Below are positions 9,492-20,546 of a stretch of DNA of 64,000 nucleotides, piece after piece. Numbering within the stretch: position 1 is the stretch's first letter; each line of letters opens with the position of its first letter. The notes beneath the pieces are model-generated. The model made no database searches. It worked only from the letters and a program-made list of their open reading frames with translations, and was not told the origin of the DNA. The stretch is from Nelumbo lutea (Eukaryota; Streptophyta; Magnoliopsida; Proteales; Nelumbonaceae), in NCBI GenBank assembly GCA_022828595.1, contig JAKGHH010000002.1, positions 77,782,383-77,846,382 on the forward strand, in the 5' to 3' direction. A program made the translations under genes and the position numbers.

Positions 9492-12400
9492 TCAACCTTC
9501 TTCTGATTCTGCATATTAAAACTCAAAGAATGAAACAAGAATAGCACTTGATGTAACATATCTATTTGCTTAAAAAAGAAACATACCATGTATTGCTCCC
9601 ATCTTATCTTCCTTGTAGACTCCAAGGGGTGAACCATGGATAGAAAGAAGCATCTCACCATTCTTTGGTAATCTTCGAGTTTTAGGTGTCATTCCAACAG
9701 ATAGCCTCTGGGTGCTGACCTGTGATTACAGTTAGGAACCACTAAGCCACTCCATACACCTTAAATGGTATATAGGATCAAAAAGAGCATCAAGGAAATA
9801 CATTACACAGAAACAATAATATCAAGAAAAGTATGGATCCAGAATACTTGGTTCACATACCAAGGCCTCCATGAGCCAATAGTATAATAAGACCAAACTA
9901 CTTAACAAAAGCAACAATTATTGTTAAAAATGAAAAGTACCAGACAGATGCAGAGTCACAATTGACCAAAGCTTCTTGGCTTCTTTTGTTCCTCGTTTAC
10001 TAGTGTAAAATCTTAATTATCTCCTTCATTTGGGTAAATTACTTAAGTCTCCCCTATGTTTGACAAATGCTTTAACCCCCCCCCCTACTTCGACCTCTGC
10101 AAATTTCTTCCTTGACATTTCCAATATTTTTTTTTTGATAGATAACAGAAACTTTTATTAATAAAAAGATTAAAAAGGAGGATATAATGGCAGGGAGGGG
10201 TAAAATCTCTTAACCCTCCCTAAAAGTTTACTTCATATTACAAAGCTGCCCAGAAAAGAAAAGCTCTTCCCACCCCTTGCTTAGCCAAAGAATCTGCCAG
10301 GAAATTGGCACACCTTTTAGTCCACTAAACTGGACTTCCATATTTTGGGTCAAATGTTTAATTTTCCAATAAATTATACAAACCCCTTCAGTTAGTTTGA
10401 AATCAACAACTTAACAGAAAATGATAATGTCATCCTTTTAAAAATTTGAAAATTCCCAGTTTGACCATGTATGACACCATTGGAGTTTCCATTGGCAAAA
10501 TACCCCCACAAGGTTCTTCTACATATTTCAAGAAATTAGGACAAGAGCCTTTTGGGGGTTATTTGGTCAATAGAACTCCAATATTCATTCATGGGCAAAC
10601 TGGGGATTTTAAAGTGTTCAAAAACATGACATCATCGTTTTCGGTTAAGTTCTTATAGTCACTCAAACGGATCTGTTTGTATAATTTCTCTAAAATGTCA
10701 ACGGAGAAATTTGCAGATTGTCAAAGTAAAGGGGAGGTTAAAGCATTTGTTAGAAAACACAGAGAAGGTTTACTTAATTTACCCCTTCATTTTTTTTTCC
10801 TCTTACATCATAATTATTTTCAGTTAAGTTCTTATCGTCAATCTAACAGATCTGTTTGTATAATTTCTCTAAAATGAACTTATCAAAACAAAATCTCTAA
10901 AATGTCAAGGGAGAAATTTGCAGATTGTCAAAGTACATGGGAGGTTAAAGCATTTGTTAGAAAACACAGTGAAGGTTTAATTAATTTACCCCCTCATTCT
11001 TTTCCTCTTACATATTACACATTGCAGAGAGACTTAAGGGGTGGGAACAGAGTAGGGTGCATGCGAGGTCCATTGACCTTACCACGGAAAGCATGCAGTT
11101 ACAAAGATTTAGTTGAAAAACAGCCCACTTGATGTATGGAACTGTTTGAGATTAGATGCAAACCAGAAAATGAACAAACAAGAGAGGAAGAGAAGAGAGA
11201 GCTGGCGGCAATGAGTGTTAGAGAGTAAGAGGTTCGAACATAACCCCTCTCTAACACTCTAAACATCTTATTAATAAGTTAATCTTTGACAAATTACAGA
11301 GAGGCCCTTGAGTGAGCAGGAAAATACAAAAAAACAGAATATTACAGAGTATGGGCCTAGAATAAGGCCCACAACAGAGAGAAACATAACATAACCTGAA
11401 ATGACAGTCTATGGGCCATTCGGCCCATCTTCTCTACACTCCCCCTCAAGCTGAGCATAGATGTTAATCATGCCCAGCTTGCCAGTGTCATGTTGAAGCC
11501 TTGCCTTGGAAATGCCCTTGGTGAGAAAATCAGCCAATTGTCCTTCAGAAGTAATGAATGGAAGACACACTTCACCGGAGGAGACTCTTTCACGAATAAA
11601 GTGTCTATCAACCTCAATATGTTTGGTTCTATCATGTTGTACCGGGTTGTGAGCAATGTTGATGGCAGCCTGATTATCACAGTACAACATCATGGGTTTG
11701 TCATGATCTACCCCAAGTTCTTCCATTAAGGACCTTAGCCACAATAATTCCGAGACTCCATGTGCCATGGCTCTATATTCTGCTTCTGCGGAGGATCGAG
11801 CCACAACTGTTTGTTTCTTACTCCTCCAAGAGACAACATTACCAGCCACCAGACTGCAATACCCTAAAGTAGATCTTCTATCATCAATATTTCCAGCCCA
11901 ATCAGCATCAGTATAGGCTTCAAGTTTCAGATGACCATGTTTGGCAAATAGAATTCCTTTTCCTGGAGAGCCTTTCAGATAGCACAAAATCCGTTCTGCT
12001 GCTGCCATATGGGTATCTCTAGGAGCATGCATGAACTGGCTAATGCAACTGACAGCATACGCGATATCTGGCCTAGTCATGCACAGGTACAAAAGCTTCC
12101 CAAAAGTCTCTGAAAGACCCCTTTGTCTTCCAACAAAGTTCCATCCGAAGCTGAAAGTTTGTGACTCATATCAATAGGAGTTGCAGCTGGTCTTGCACCC
12201 AATTTTCCAGTTTCAGACAACAAATCAATGACATATTTCCTCTGGGAAATAAGAATCCCATCCCTGAATCTGGCAACTTCTATGCCAAGGAAATATCTCA
12301 ACTCTCCCAGATCCTTAATCTCAAATTCTGTACGGAGGAAAGACTTAAGGCCCAGAATGCCAAAGGCATCATCACCAGTCACTATAATGTCATCAACATA

Positions 12401-15400
12401 CACAATGAGATACACTGCTAGAAACCCACTTTTCTTCACAAAAAGAGTATGATCTGACTGTGTCTGAACATAGCCGAATTTAACAAGTGCAGCTCTAAAT
12501 CTCTCAAACCAGGCTCTAGGAGATTGTTTGAGGCCATAAAGAGATTTCTTCAGTTTACATACCTTTCCTTGCATATCTTTCCCATACATTCCTGGAGGAA
12601 GACACATGTAGACCTCCTCATGTAAGTCACCATTCAGAAATGCATTCTTTACATCTAACTGATAGAGAGGCCAATCAAAGTGAGCTGCCAGAGATAAAAG
12701 AACCCTCACAGATGTCATCTTAGCAACAGGGGCAAAAGTCTCCAGATAGTCAATCCCATATGTCTGTGTGTAGCCCTTTGCAACAAGTCTGGCCTTGTAC
12801 CTCTCAATAGTCCCATCTGCCCTGTATTTAATGGTAAAAACCCACTTGCATCCAACTGGATCCTTCCCTTCAGGCAAATCCACCACCTCCCAAGTACCAT
12901 TTTCATGTAGAGCATCCATTTCACCCTGCATGGCATCTCTCCATTCTGGAATCCCAAGAGCTTCTGATACAGACCTAGGAATGGGGTTAGAAGCAACTGA
13001 AGAGAGGTAGGCACAATATGAAGGGGAAAGTAGGTCATAAGAAAGGTGTTTGGAAATGCAGTGTGCAGTACACTTCCGCTTTCCTTTCCTAACAGCAATG
13101 GGGACATCAAGATCTGGGAAGGGGGATTCCAAGGGAGCTGAAGCAATACCTATTATCTCATCTGTGATTGGGAGGGTATGAGCCTCATCTGTTGTAAGGG
13201 AAACCACTTGCTCATTCCTGGATCTCTGCCTTTGATACACTTTGGGATTATGGGTAGGACGAGGAGGTAAAGAAATAGGAGCACTAGGACAAGAGGAATG
13301 AAGTGGCTGATCCTCCTTTGATTCATTTTGTGAGGATACAGATTTGTCAAGAGACTGAACTGGGACAGGAAGGGGAAGAGCAAAAACTTGTGACAGACTC
13401 TCCCCCTGTTGATAATGTCCTTCCTGAGAGGAACCATAAAAAGGAGAAAGTTCATCAAAGGTAACATCCATAGAGACATGTCTGGTGCCAGTCTTTGGAT
13501 CAAAACAACAATAACCCTTTTGTGTGGGAGAGTAACCGAGGAAGATGCATTTGTGGGCTTTTGGTTCAAACTTGTGTCTCTGCACACTTGGAATGTGAAC
13601 ATAACAGGCACAACCAAACACACGAAGAGGAATTGGGAAGAGATCCTTATCTGGATGAAGAAGACTGAAGGGGGATTTAAACCCTAAAACCCTGGATGGC
13701 ATACGGTTTATGAGATAGGTAGCAGTAAGTACAGCATCACCCCAAAATCTTGTGGGGACATGTGAGGCAAATAAAAGGCTCCTTGCAAATTCAACAATAT
13801 GTCTATTTTTTCTCTCAGCAACTCCATTTTGTTCAGGGGTTCTAACACAGGAGCTTTGGTGAATAACCCCCATGTCAGAGAGATACAAGGATAAGCTCTT
13901 CTCAAAATACTCTTTTGCATTGTCAAATCTGAAAACCTTAATTCTGGTACCAAATTGAGTCAAAACAAGCTCATGAAATTGCCTCACAAGTCTCGGGACT
14001 TCATCTCGGGATTTCATTAAGTATATCCAAGTGAATCTAGAAAAGTCATCAATGAACAGGATAAAGTATTTGTAGCCCCCCATAGAGGATAAGTGGTAAG
14101 GCCCCCACACATCAGTGTACAATATGAAAAAGAAAAGAGGATCTTTTATTGCTCACAGGATAATTTTTTCTACAATGCTTTGACAACTGACATGACTTAC
14201 AATTGAGACTGGACACACTGACTCCCTTAAACAGTTTGGGAAGCAAATGACTTAAAGCAGAAAAAGATAAATGACCCAACCGACAATGACTCAACATGAT
14301 CAAAGCATTGGCCAGGGGTGTCGAGCAAGTATATTCCATTCGCTTCATGGCCACTCCCAATCACCTTCCGAGACTTCAGGTCCTGAAACACACAGTGAGA
14401 AGGGAAAAAAGTTACACAACAATTCAATGACTTGGTCAAGCTACTTACAGATAACAAGTTGGTATTTAACTTAGGTACATGAAGAGTGGAAGATAAAAGT
14501 AAAGAGTCTGTAGGCTTGACAGTTCCCTTGCCAGAAATGGGGGCAAGAGAACCATCAGCTAAGGTGATTTTGTCACGACCAGGAAGCAAATCATATGACA
14601 CAAACAAAGTGGAAAGGTTGGTCATGTGATCAGAAGCACCTGAGTCAATGATCCAAGGGGTCTTGGGATTACCTGAGGTAGATGCATGGTTAGCAGAAGC
14701 CCTTATACCCGAGTGAGCAAATGCAGAGGTGGCTGGACTTCCAGAAGGGTTGGATGATGAAGTTACACCTTCAAGCTGGCTGATCATCCTTCCAAACTTC
14801 TCATAATCAGCTTTCATGGCTGCCAATTGTGCACTTGCAGACTCAAACTCTGTATCTGTACTTGTGGTTGTATGTGCACTTCCTGTCTTTCTACTGTCAT
14901 TCTTCTTCTGGAATCGGATAGGGACAAGACTGGGATGCAATTTCCAGCACTTGTCCTTAGTGTGTTTCGGCTTCTTGCAATATTCACACACCACCTCCTT
15001 CTTTCCTGTGCCACTGGGGGCTTCTGTAACCCCTTTGGGTTTGATTCCCATATTTGCAAAATGATCATTGATACTGACCCCTTGAACCTGCACTTGCCTC
15101 CTGCTTTCTTCACTGCTGACCAAAGCATATGCTTGAGACAATGAAACATCTTCCTTGGACAAGATGTTTTGCTTTGTAATGTCATATTCAGAATTCAGCC
15201 CCGTCAAGAACTCAAAGACCCTATTCCTTTCAACCAATTTCCTATATGTTTCAGCATCCTTAGGGGTATCCCATGTCACGGCCTCTATCAAATCAATCTC
15301 TTGCCATATAGATTTTAGGGCTGAGAAGTATGCTGCAAGTGACTTCTCCCCCTGTCTTAGATTCTTCACATCACTTCTCAGTTTGTAAGCTCTGGCAACA

Positions 15401-18400
15401 TTCAACTTCTGTGAGTAAGTTTCTGCAACACTATCCCAGATTTCTTTAGTCGAGTTCATCCACAGATAATGCTGACTAATCTGTGGCTGCATTGAGTTCA
15501 CAAGCCACCCAATCACTGTGTAGTTTTCTTGTACCCATCTCTCATAAGATGGATCATCCTCTGGAGGAGCTTTCTTGCTCCCATAAATAAAACCCCATTT
15601 TCCTTTGCTACAAATGTGGATTTTCACTGATTGTGACCAAGCCAAGTAGTTGGTCCCATCAAGCTTAACTATAATTACAGCCAGCATAGAATCAGTTGGG
15701 GTTCCCAAAATCTGTCCATATTCAGCAGCATTCTTGTTTTCAAGGCTTGAGAAATCCATCATGTAAAGGCTCCAATTAGGATTTTTAATAGGTTTCTCAA
15801 GGTACTGGGGTCTTGATGAGTTTAGTTTGAGCTGAATAGGCAACAACAACTAGCTCACAGAATCAGTTCAGACTTGATAACTGTGACAGTCCAGTTCGGT
15901 GGTAGTTTTTTTCTTTACTGTTTCACCCTTTAAAGGACACCCAACAAACCTCCAATCACAAGGTATTTCAGGTTCTCAACAGCCGTTGTCCCAAAGAGAA
16001 GAAAACAGGGCCACAGTCCTTAAGAGACCTTTCGTCGAACACTCAGTGTGCAGTAGTTAACAGCCTACTGTTAACTAGAAGAAACCACTTCAAGGTGTTC
16101 AGTATAGGTCCAAGAAGAGGCTGGGATGAAGATGAGACTAGTGCCACTTAGTTTTAGATCAGTTTCAGCAGCTCGGCAGTCCAATAATCAGCCGAATAGC
16201 ACTTCCAAAGCAACCCAGAAAAACAGTCCAGCAACAGTGGGCCGAATGTATGTGGGCTTTGAATGCTTTAATAGTCCTCCCAAACAACAAAAAATAACTC
16301 AGCAAAGGACTGAGAAAAGACTTACAGCAAGAGAGTCTCTGGTTTGAACTATAAACCAAGTCGAACACTTGTTCTCTGAGATAACTTCGAAAGTCCTTTT
16401 CTCTGATTTCAAATCAGGCCAAACAACTTGCTCTCTGATTCTTCCTGGTCACCGAACCCTTCTCCAAGTGTATAGAAACTTGGGCACCCTCCAATGACCT
16501 CCAAGAACCAAGCGGATGACTGTAAACTTTCAGCCCTAGAACCTCCTCATGTAGTTGGCTGAACTAGAACCACATGAGGGACACGCCAAGCAATGGCCCG
16601 CTCTAATACCAAGTTGAAAAACAGCCCACTTGATGTATGGAACTGTTTGAGATTAGATGCAAACCAGAAAATGAACAAACAAGAGAGGAAGAGAAGAGAG
16701 AGCTGGCGGCAATGAGTGTTAGAGAGTAAGAGGTTCGAACATAACCCCTCTCTAACACTCTAAACATCTTATTAATAAGTTAATCTTTGACAAATTACAG
16801 AGAGGCCCTTGAGTGAGCAGGAAAATACAAAAAAACAGAATATTACAGAGTATGGGCCCAGAATAAGGCCCACAACAGAGAGAAACATAACATAACCTGA
16901 AATGACAGTCTATGGCCATTTGGCCCATCTTCTCTACAGATTTGACCATATGTTTCCACATACCTCATTATAGCTTCTTGTTACTCATTCTGTATGCTCA
17001 CTTATCAAAATACATTTTTCTTTTAGATTTTTACATGATAGATTTGAAAATTACCAAGATTTTTCTTATTTAATCAGTATCAGAACAAAGAAATTTTATT
17101 TACGTAATATAATAGTAGAGTTATCTTAAAGCAATTAGAGGGGCAATAAGAATTAAGTTGGTTTAATGGTATCACTGCTGATAAAAGCCACAAATGCTTG
17201 GTACACCAGGTGACCATTTGTTACCCTGCCAGCATATTTGGTGCCTTCCAGTTCCTTCAAAAAATGCACCACTGAATGGACCCTTTAAGAAAGTGCCTCA
17301 CCTCATCATTGGCATCCTCATTAGAAAGGAGATGAAAAATAGAAACACGGCATGCATATATGATAAAAAACTCACAAAGACAACAAACCACTAAACTCTG
17401 CACTTCTAGAACTCGTATACCTTTTCATCATATTCATACTTTCTGATTACTTTTTGAAGTAGGTGGAGCTTCCTGTTCTATATTCTCAAGAAAGTTTGAT
17501 GTTGCCAATTTTCCATATGAAGAGCCATAGCAAGAAAGATAAATGTAACTTCAACAACCAACAAAGATCTAAAGAGAGATTATCTAAGTAAAATTTTGTT
17601 AATTTTTTTGTTATGATTTATTTATATTCATTTATGATAAATTTTTTTCCAAAGCTACATGGATTCCCCATTTTATAGAAGCTTTTGTACACCTTATGTT
17701 ATACCCTCTTTCTTTTTATTCTTGAATAGTGTTGAAAATTTATGTTACTTTTTGAAATAATTGTACAATAGTTTATCTTCAAATAATAAGAATAATAGAA
17801 AGACTTCGTTTGTTGGGGTCGGCACATCAGATGAACAGTGTTTTTCTAGTGATTCCGGAATTGATAAATGTACTAATATCTAGGTAAGTAACAAAGTATA
17901 ACCTATAAGCCATGAAGATATGGAACACCACTGAGACCAATATTGGATGAAACATTGTATGATCATTGATCAAGAATATACTTACTCCAGGAGTTTGGAA
18001 AGCATCTTGCAAGCCAAGCATCTGCGTTTCTGATGGTTCCTCCAAAACCTAGAAAAGGGAAAGATCAGAATGGAAGAAGCTGAAAGAGGAGAAGGGAAGA
18101 ACGGAACTCTTTTTGAGGTTCAAAAGTTGCCACAATAACAAAAACGTGGAGTTACATACCAAATCAGGGATCTGCAGGTTTGCAGCACCTACAAGGCTTG
18201 TTTTCACTGCCAAGAAATCAAATGCAGCTCCTGTTAAAATACAACTAGGATATGAAATTTATGCAGCCTAGTAAGTAAATTTACCTGATTTACTAGAAAA
18301 TTCAAAACCACCAAGTGCTGGCATTGCACTGGTGCAAGCAGGGTATGCTATGGACATCAGATGTAGAAAAGATGCATGTATATTACTATCATCAGCATGA

Positions 18401-18620
18401 CTAATGGATAAATGACCATCTTTATCCTTCCATCTCACTTCAAATTGCCCTTTTTCATTTCTTACTACTGACAGATTAGGCAAAGTTTCCTTGAAAAATT
18501 GTAGTGCAGGGGTTTGCATCTGTTCCTTATTAAAATTTGAGCGAAGCAACCGCAAGCCAGTTAGCAGATGTTCAATCTCCACATCACGAATAGCCCTGGT
18601 AGCTGCAATTCTCCGTTCGA
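9492..18620 (-). CDS. Borealin-related protein, C-terminal five exons (chromosomal passenger complex)
   Basis: Five minus-strand exons join in frame with GT-AG introns: 18,620-18,285, 18,230-18,160, 18,048-17,986, 9,719-9,587 and 9,508-9,492 (stop TGA). Together they give about 206 residues without a stop. Visible pieces: an amphipathic, probably coiled-coil start (RDVEIEHLLTGLRLLRSNF), a TPALQFF stretch, FEVRWKDKDG, LEEPSETQMLGLQDAFQTPG, then TPKTRRLPKNGEM and HGSPLGVYKE, ending HESEEG. The TP..R.P..GE...S..GSPL...KE pattern resembles the C-terminus of animal Borealin, and the first helix resembles its INCENP/Survivin-binding helix. In that family the protein targets Aurora kinase to centromeres in mitosis. 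The identification rests on remembered family patterns, not a search. The 8.3-kb intron between 17,985 and 9,720 holds a whole copia element. The start of the protein lies further right; the AT-hook exon at 35.8 kb is the best candidate. Confidence 0.55.
10020..11000. mobile_element. Fold-back element with ~320-bp arms and a re-duplicated right arm
   Basis: The left arm begins GGGTAAATTACTTAAGTC, continues through CAAATGCTTTAACCCC and CTGCAAATTTCTTCC, and resumes after a LINE insertion with ATTATACAAACC, ATGATAATGTCATCC and CCCAGTTTGACCATG. The complement of the right arm (about 10,535-10,790) carries the same series: GGGTAAATTAAGTAAACC, CAAATGCTTTAACC, CTGCAAATTTCTCC, ATTATACAAACAG, ATGATGTCATG, CCCAGTTTGCCCATG. 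The right end is repeated once more at 10,820-10,995. Long arms without coding sequence fit a non-autonomous Mutator-like element. Exact ends and target duplication are not resolved. Confidence 0.6.
10127..10325 (-). mobile_element. 5'-truncated LINE, 3' end with RNase H remnant
   Basis: The plus strand starts with a T run and GATAGATAACAG, i.e. a poly-A tail on the minus strand. At the other end the minus strand reads CANFLADSLAKQGVGRA, the typical C-terminal end of the RNase H domain of plant LINEs. Only ~200 bp remain. It sits within the left arm of the fold-back element, so it inserted later. Confidence 0.65.
11111..11438 (-). repeat. 3' LTR of the 11.1-16.9 kb copia
   Basis: 328 bp. It matches 16,612-16,938 except for about two substitutions and one single-base indel near GGGCCATTCGG. 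On the minus strand it starts TGTAGAGAAG and ends TTTTTCAACT, so the usual TG...CA end is extended by ACT if the GATTT duplication is taken as the boundary. Confidence 0.9.
11409..12092 (-). pseudogene. Copia RNase H domain (end of pol)
   Basis: Continues pol after the shift near 12,085: TRPDIAYAVSCISQFMHAP, YTDADWAG, SSAEAEYRAMAHG, YCDNQAA, HIEVDRHFIRE. These are the standard copia RNase H motifs, which degrade the RNA strand during reverse transcription. The frame runs a few codons into the 3' LTR. Confidence 0.85.
12077..14360 (-). pseudogene. Copia integrase and reverse transcriptase, frameshifted
   Basis: 14,360-14,112 carries the integrase zinc-binding part (HCRLGHLSF ... CKSCQLSKH) and ends HIVH. 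The frame then shifts near 14,115, in the middle of the conserved HSDVWGP motif. From 14,122 a 681-codon frame has the integrase core (DVWGP, FDNAKEY, NGVAERKN, giving the D, D and E residues), a proline/serine-rich linker, and reverse transcriptase with [12 protein letters not shown] and YVDD at 12,400-12,389. It shifts again near 12,085. The active-site residues survive, so the damage is recent single-base change. The element could move only with proteins supplied in trans. Confidence 0.85.
14227..15849 (-). CDS. Copia Gag and protease region
   Basis: A 540-codon frame. The N-terminal half is a copia-type Gag with KLDGTNYLAWSQSVK and GWLVNSMQPQI, where family members package the element RNA. 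A CCHC zinc knuckle (CEYCKKPKHTKDKC) lies near residues 288-301. The aspartic protease site WIIDSGASDHMT follows, with the catalytic Asp near residue 402. The frame then enters the GAG-pre-integrase region and shifts near 14,310, after which the matching sequence continues in another frame. The start is the first ATG; an internal ATG at 15,762 just before DFSSLENK is an alternative. The protease motif is intact. Confidence 0.85.
   Translation of the reverse strand: MLLPIQLKLNSSRPQYLEKPIKNPNWSLYMMDFSSLENKNAAEYGQILGTPTDSMLAVIIVKLDGTNYLAWSQSVKIHICSKGKWGFIYGSKKAPPEDDPSYERWVQENYTVIGWLVNSMQPQISQHYLWMNSTKEIWDSVAETYSQKLNVARAYKLRSDVKNLRQGEKSLAAYFSALKSIWQEIDLIEAVTWDTPKDAETYRKLVERNRVFEFLTGLNSEYDITKQNILSKEDVSLSQAYALVSSEESRRQVQVQGVSINDHFANMGIKPKGVTEAPSGTGKKEVVCEYCKKPKHTKDKCWKLHPSLVPIRFQKKNDSRKTGSAHTTTSTDTEFESASAQLAAMKADYEKFGRMISQLEGVTSSSNPSGSPATSAFAHSGIRASANHASTSGNPKTPWIIDSGASDHMTNLSTLFVSYDLLPGRDKITLADGSLAPISGKGTVKPTDSLLLSSTLHVPKLNTNLLSVSSLTKSLNCCVTFFPSHCVFQDLKSRKVIGSGHEANGIYLLDTPGQCFDHVESLSVGSFIFFCFKSFASQTV
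15850..16611 (-). other. 5' leader of the copia element
   Basis: Untranslated region between the primer-binding site and the Gag start on the minus strand. No coding signal. It has the length and position expected for a copia leader. Confidence 0.6.
16612..16938 (-). repeat. 5' LTR of the 11.1-16.9 kb copia
   Basis: Near-identical partner of 11,111-11,438; it contains the element promoter on the minus strand. The primer-binding site follows directly at 16,611-16,600. Confidence 0.9.
16944..17985 (-). other. Intron sequence of the Borealin-like gene
   Basis: Lies between the exon ending at 17,986 and the copia element. No repeats or coding signal recognised. The intron donor GTAAGTATATTC is at 17,985. 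Confidence 0.45.
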
Positions 18621-19580
18621 CTGTATGCAGGAAACAATATTTAGCACTTCCAGATCTTCTAAAGAGAATGAATATGGAATAAAGAATGGTATCTATAACA
18701 GAAAGACAAGATTTCATCAATTTCTTATTACTAAATTATATTTACAAACTGCTTATGAAAAGAACATTTAGGATAGCCCTGCATTCAACACATGCCATCA
18801 AAACAATTTCAATCAACAAGCTTTCTTACAAATGCAATATTCAGAACATCTAAGCTACTAAAGATATATTAATATTTTTTTATGAACTCCAAAAAATATT
18901 AATATATATGTTAAAATAAAAAAAATTCATGTATTTTCAAATCATACAACTGAATTCAACTAAGCCTTGTCCCACCTATATGGGCTGAAATCTTGTTCAA
19001 TCATTCCACTTAATTTTGTAGCTATTTGCATAACTGCACTTTGGGAATGACTAGTTCTCTTTAGGCATAAATGAGTGTCTTTCCATCAAATGAATATCAA
19101 AAAATTATGAAAACATTTTCAAAACCCAATATCATAAACATACTATATAATTTGCAAATCATGTTCACAAACCATTTTCTCAATCATCTGTTAGCAAATT
19201 TTTTATATTTATCTAATTGAAGATCCACCAAAATATTCTGCCAAACTTTTCAAGGGGTAGATCCCTTGGACCTTTCAACATGACAACCAACCTCCATCCA
19301 TTCTTTGAATGACCCCACATGCCCATGTATGTCCCTCAATTTGGCATCACTGGTCAAAAATATCAAACCCACCCAAGTCCTAGATAAAACTATATAACAT
19401 TAACTTCTTTTCTGTAAACCATCATCATAATCTAAGTGTTATCCCAACTATATGGTGTTTCCAACATGAACCCTGTTTTGTCATTCCGTTCAGTTCAGTG
19501 CCATTCTTTACCCATCTCAGTCCAAATCAATGCAAGAACCCTTACTTATGTAAAGAAAGAAGATGAGAAAAAAAAACACT
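18621..19580 (-). other. Non-coding stretch upstream of the 18.6-kb exon, with SINE-like patches
   Basis: The acceptor CTGCATACAG ends at 18,621. 18,960-19,010 and 19,430-19,510 carry the dispersed phrase TCCCAACTATATGG / TCCCACCTATATGG that also occurs at 62,020. I searched by eye for a further upstream exon here and found none. Confidence 0.4.
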
Positions 19581-19589
19581 GTAAATCAA

Positions 19590-20160
19590 CAAAATAAAAG
19601 CCATATAAACCAAATCCAGTAGGAAACTAAGAGATTCTACAATAGAATAATAAAGGAAGAAGATGAGAGGAAAAAAAAACAGTTCTAAAGAGAATTGCCT
19701 AGGAGTTTATAAATCCTTTGCTAAATAAGATCATTGTATAATAAAAGATAAAAGAACAATAAACTTGCCCACTTCTCAACACTCCCCCTCAAGCTAAGCA
19801 TAAAGATCAACCATCCCCAACTTGCTTACATAGTGGTCATGCTTTGTCTTTTAGACAACTTTAGTGAATACATAAGCCAACAGTCCATCAGTGCCAACAT
19901 ATAGAAGACATACTTCTCCAAAAGTCACCAATTCGCTGATAAAGTGCTTGTCAATCTCAACATGCTTAAGTTTTGTCATTTTATACTACATTATGGGTTA
20001 TGTTTATGGCTGCCTAATTGTCACAAATACATCATCATGGCCTTAACATATATAGTTCCCAACTCCTCCAACAAAGATCAAATCCACAGCATCTCTAAAA
20101 TACCATGTGCCATTACTTGATATTCTACTTCAACAATATAGCAAGTAACATTGTTTCTCT
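19590..20160 (-). mobile_element. Old copia: LTR remnant and RNase H 3' end (left half)
   Basis: The polypurine tract CTTGAGGGGGAG (minus strand of 19,782-19,793) is followed by RNase H code matching the 11.4-kb copia (AACTTGCTTACATAGTGG..., TCAATCTCAACATG). Many stops are present. The LTR probably extends left to about 19,590. The copia is cut by the LINE at 20,179 and resumes at 24,525. Confidence 0.65.
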
Positions 20161-20178
20161 CCTCCAAAAAATAAGATT
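20160..20178. repeat. LINE target-site duplication, left copy
   Basis: TCCTCCAAAAAATAAGATT matches TCCTCCAAGAAATAAGATT at 24,506-24,524, 18 of 19 bases. It flanks the 4.3-kb LINE. Confidence 0.8.
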
Positions 20179-20207
20179 TTTTTTATGAATAAGTATAATT
20201 TATTAAA

Positions 20208-20546
20208 TCAGAAATATTCTACTTCAACTACCAAGTGCTGAACTCCTAATTGTTCTGCAATTTGAATACCTTGAACCGCCGCTAATATCTCAGCTCTATT
20301 GGAGTCTCCTATTCCCACGGGGCCTGAAAATAATGCTAATATTTTGCTTTCATTATCTCTCAGCACCCCTCCTATCCCCGATGGGCCTGGGTTTCCTTGG
20401 CTATTTCCATCAAAATTTAGCTTTACCCATCCTTCAGGTGGAGGCATCCACATTACAGATTTCCTGTCCCTCCTTGCATGGCTGTTAGCCACCACTATCC
20501 AATTTCTCCAAAAATCATCAAAGGAGAATGTATGAAATAAGTCCAT
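20208..20546 (-). pseudogene. LINE RNase H domain
   Basis: GWVKLNFDGNSQGNPGPSG, GVLRD and SNRAEILAAVQG are the conserved start of the plant LINE RNase H. The frame stops early at about 20,208, so the C-terminal third is lost, apparently by 3' rearrangement next to the tail. Confidence 0.8.

Larger units (their letters stand above)
11111..16938 (-). mobile_element. Ty1/copia LTR retrotransposon, full length, 5.8 kb
   Basis: Two direct LTRs (11,111-11,438 and 16,612-16,938) flank gag-pol on the minus strand. GATTT occurs immediately outside both ends (11,106-11,110 and 16,939-16,943), a 5-bp target duplication. The primer site TGGTATTAGAGC (minus strand of 16,600-16,611) abuts the 5' LTR, and the polypurine tract CTTGAGGGGGAG (minus strand of 11,439-11,450) abuts the 3' LTR. 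The LTRs differ at about three positions, so insertion looks recent. Nonetheless pol carries at least three frameshifts. It lies inside the 8.3-kb intron of the Borealin-like gene, on that gene's strand. Confidence 0.92.

Noticed and set aside
10446..11132. Three plus-strand frames of 66-76 codons with similar sequence
   Set aside because: Their similarity comes from the duplicated arm of a fold-back element, not from a gene family.
12161..15388. Plus-strand frames of 60-105 codons
   Set aside because: Antisense shadows of copia gag-pol.
9492..18620. Identity as MULTIPOLAR SPINDLE 1/PRD2 for the minus-strand gene
   Set aside because: Considered first because of meiosis-like phrases, but the C-terminal GSPL..KE pattern and short helix fit Borealin better. 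Still not proven.
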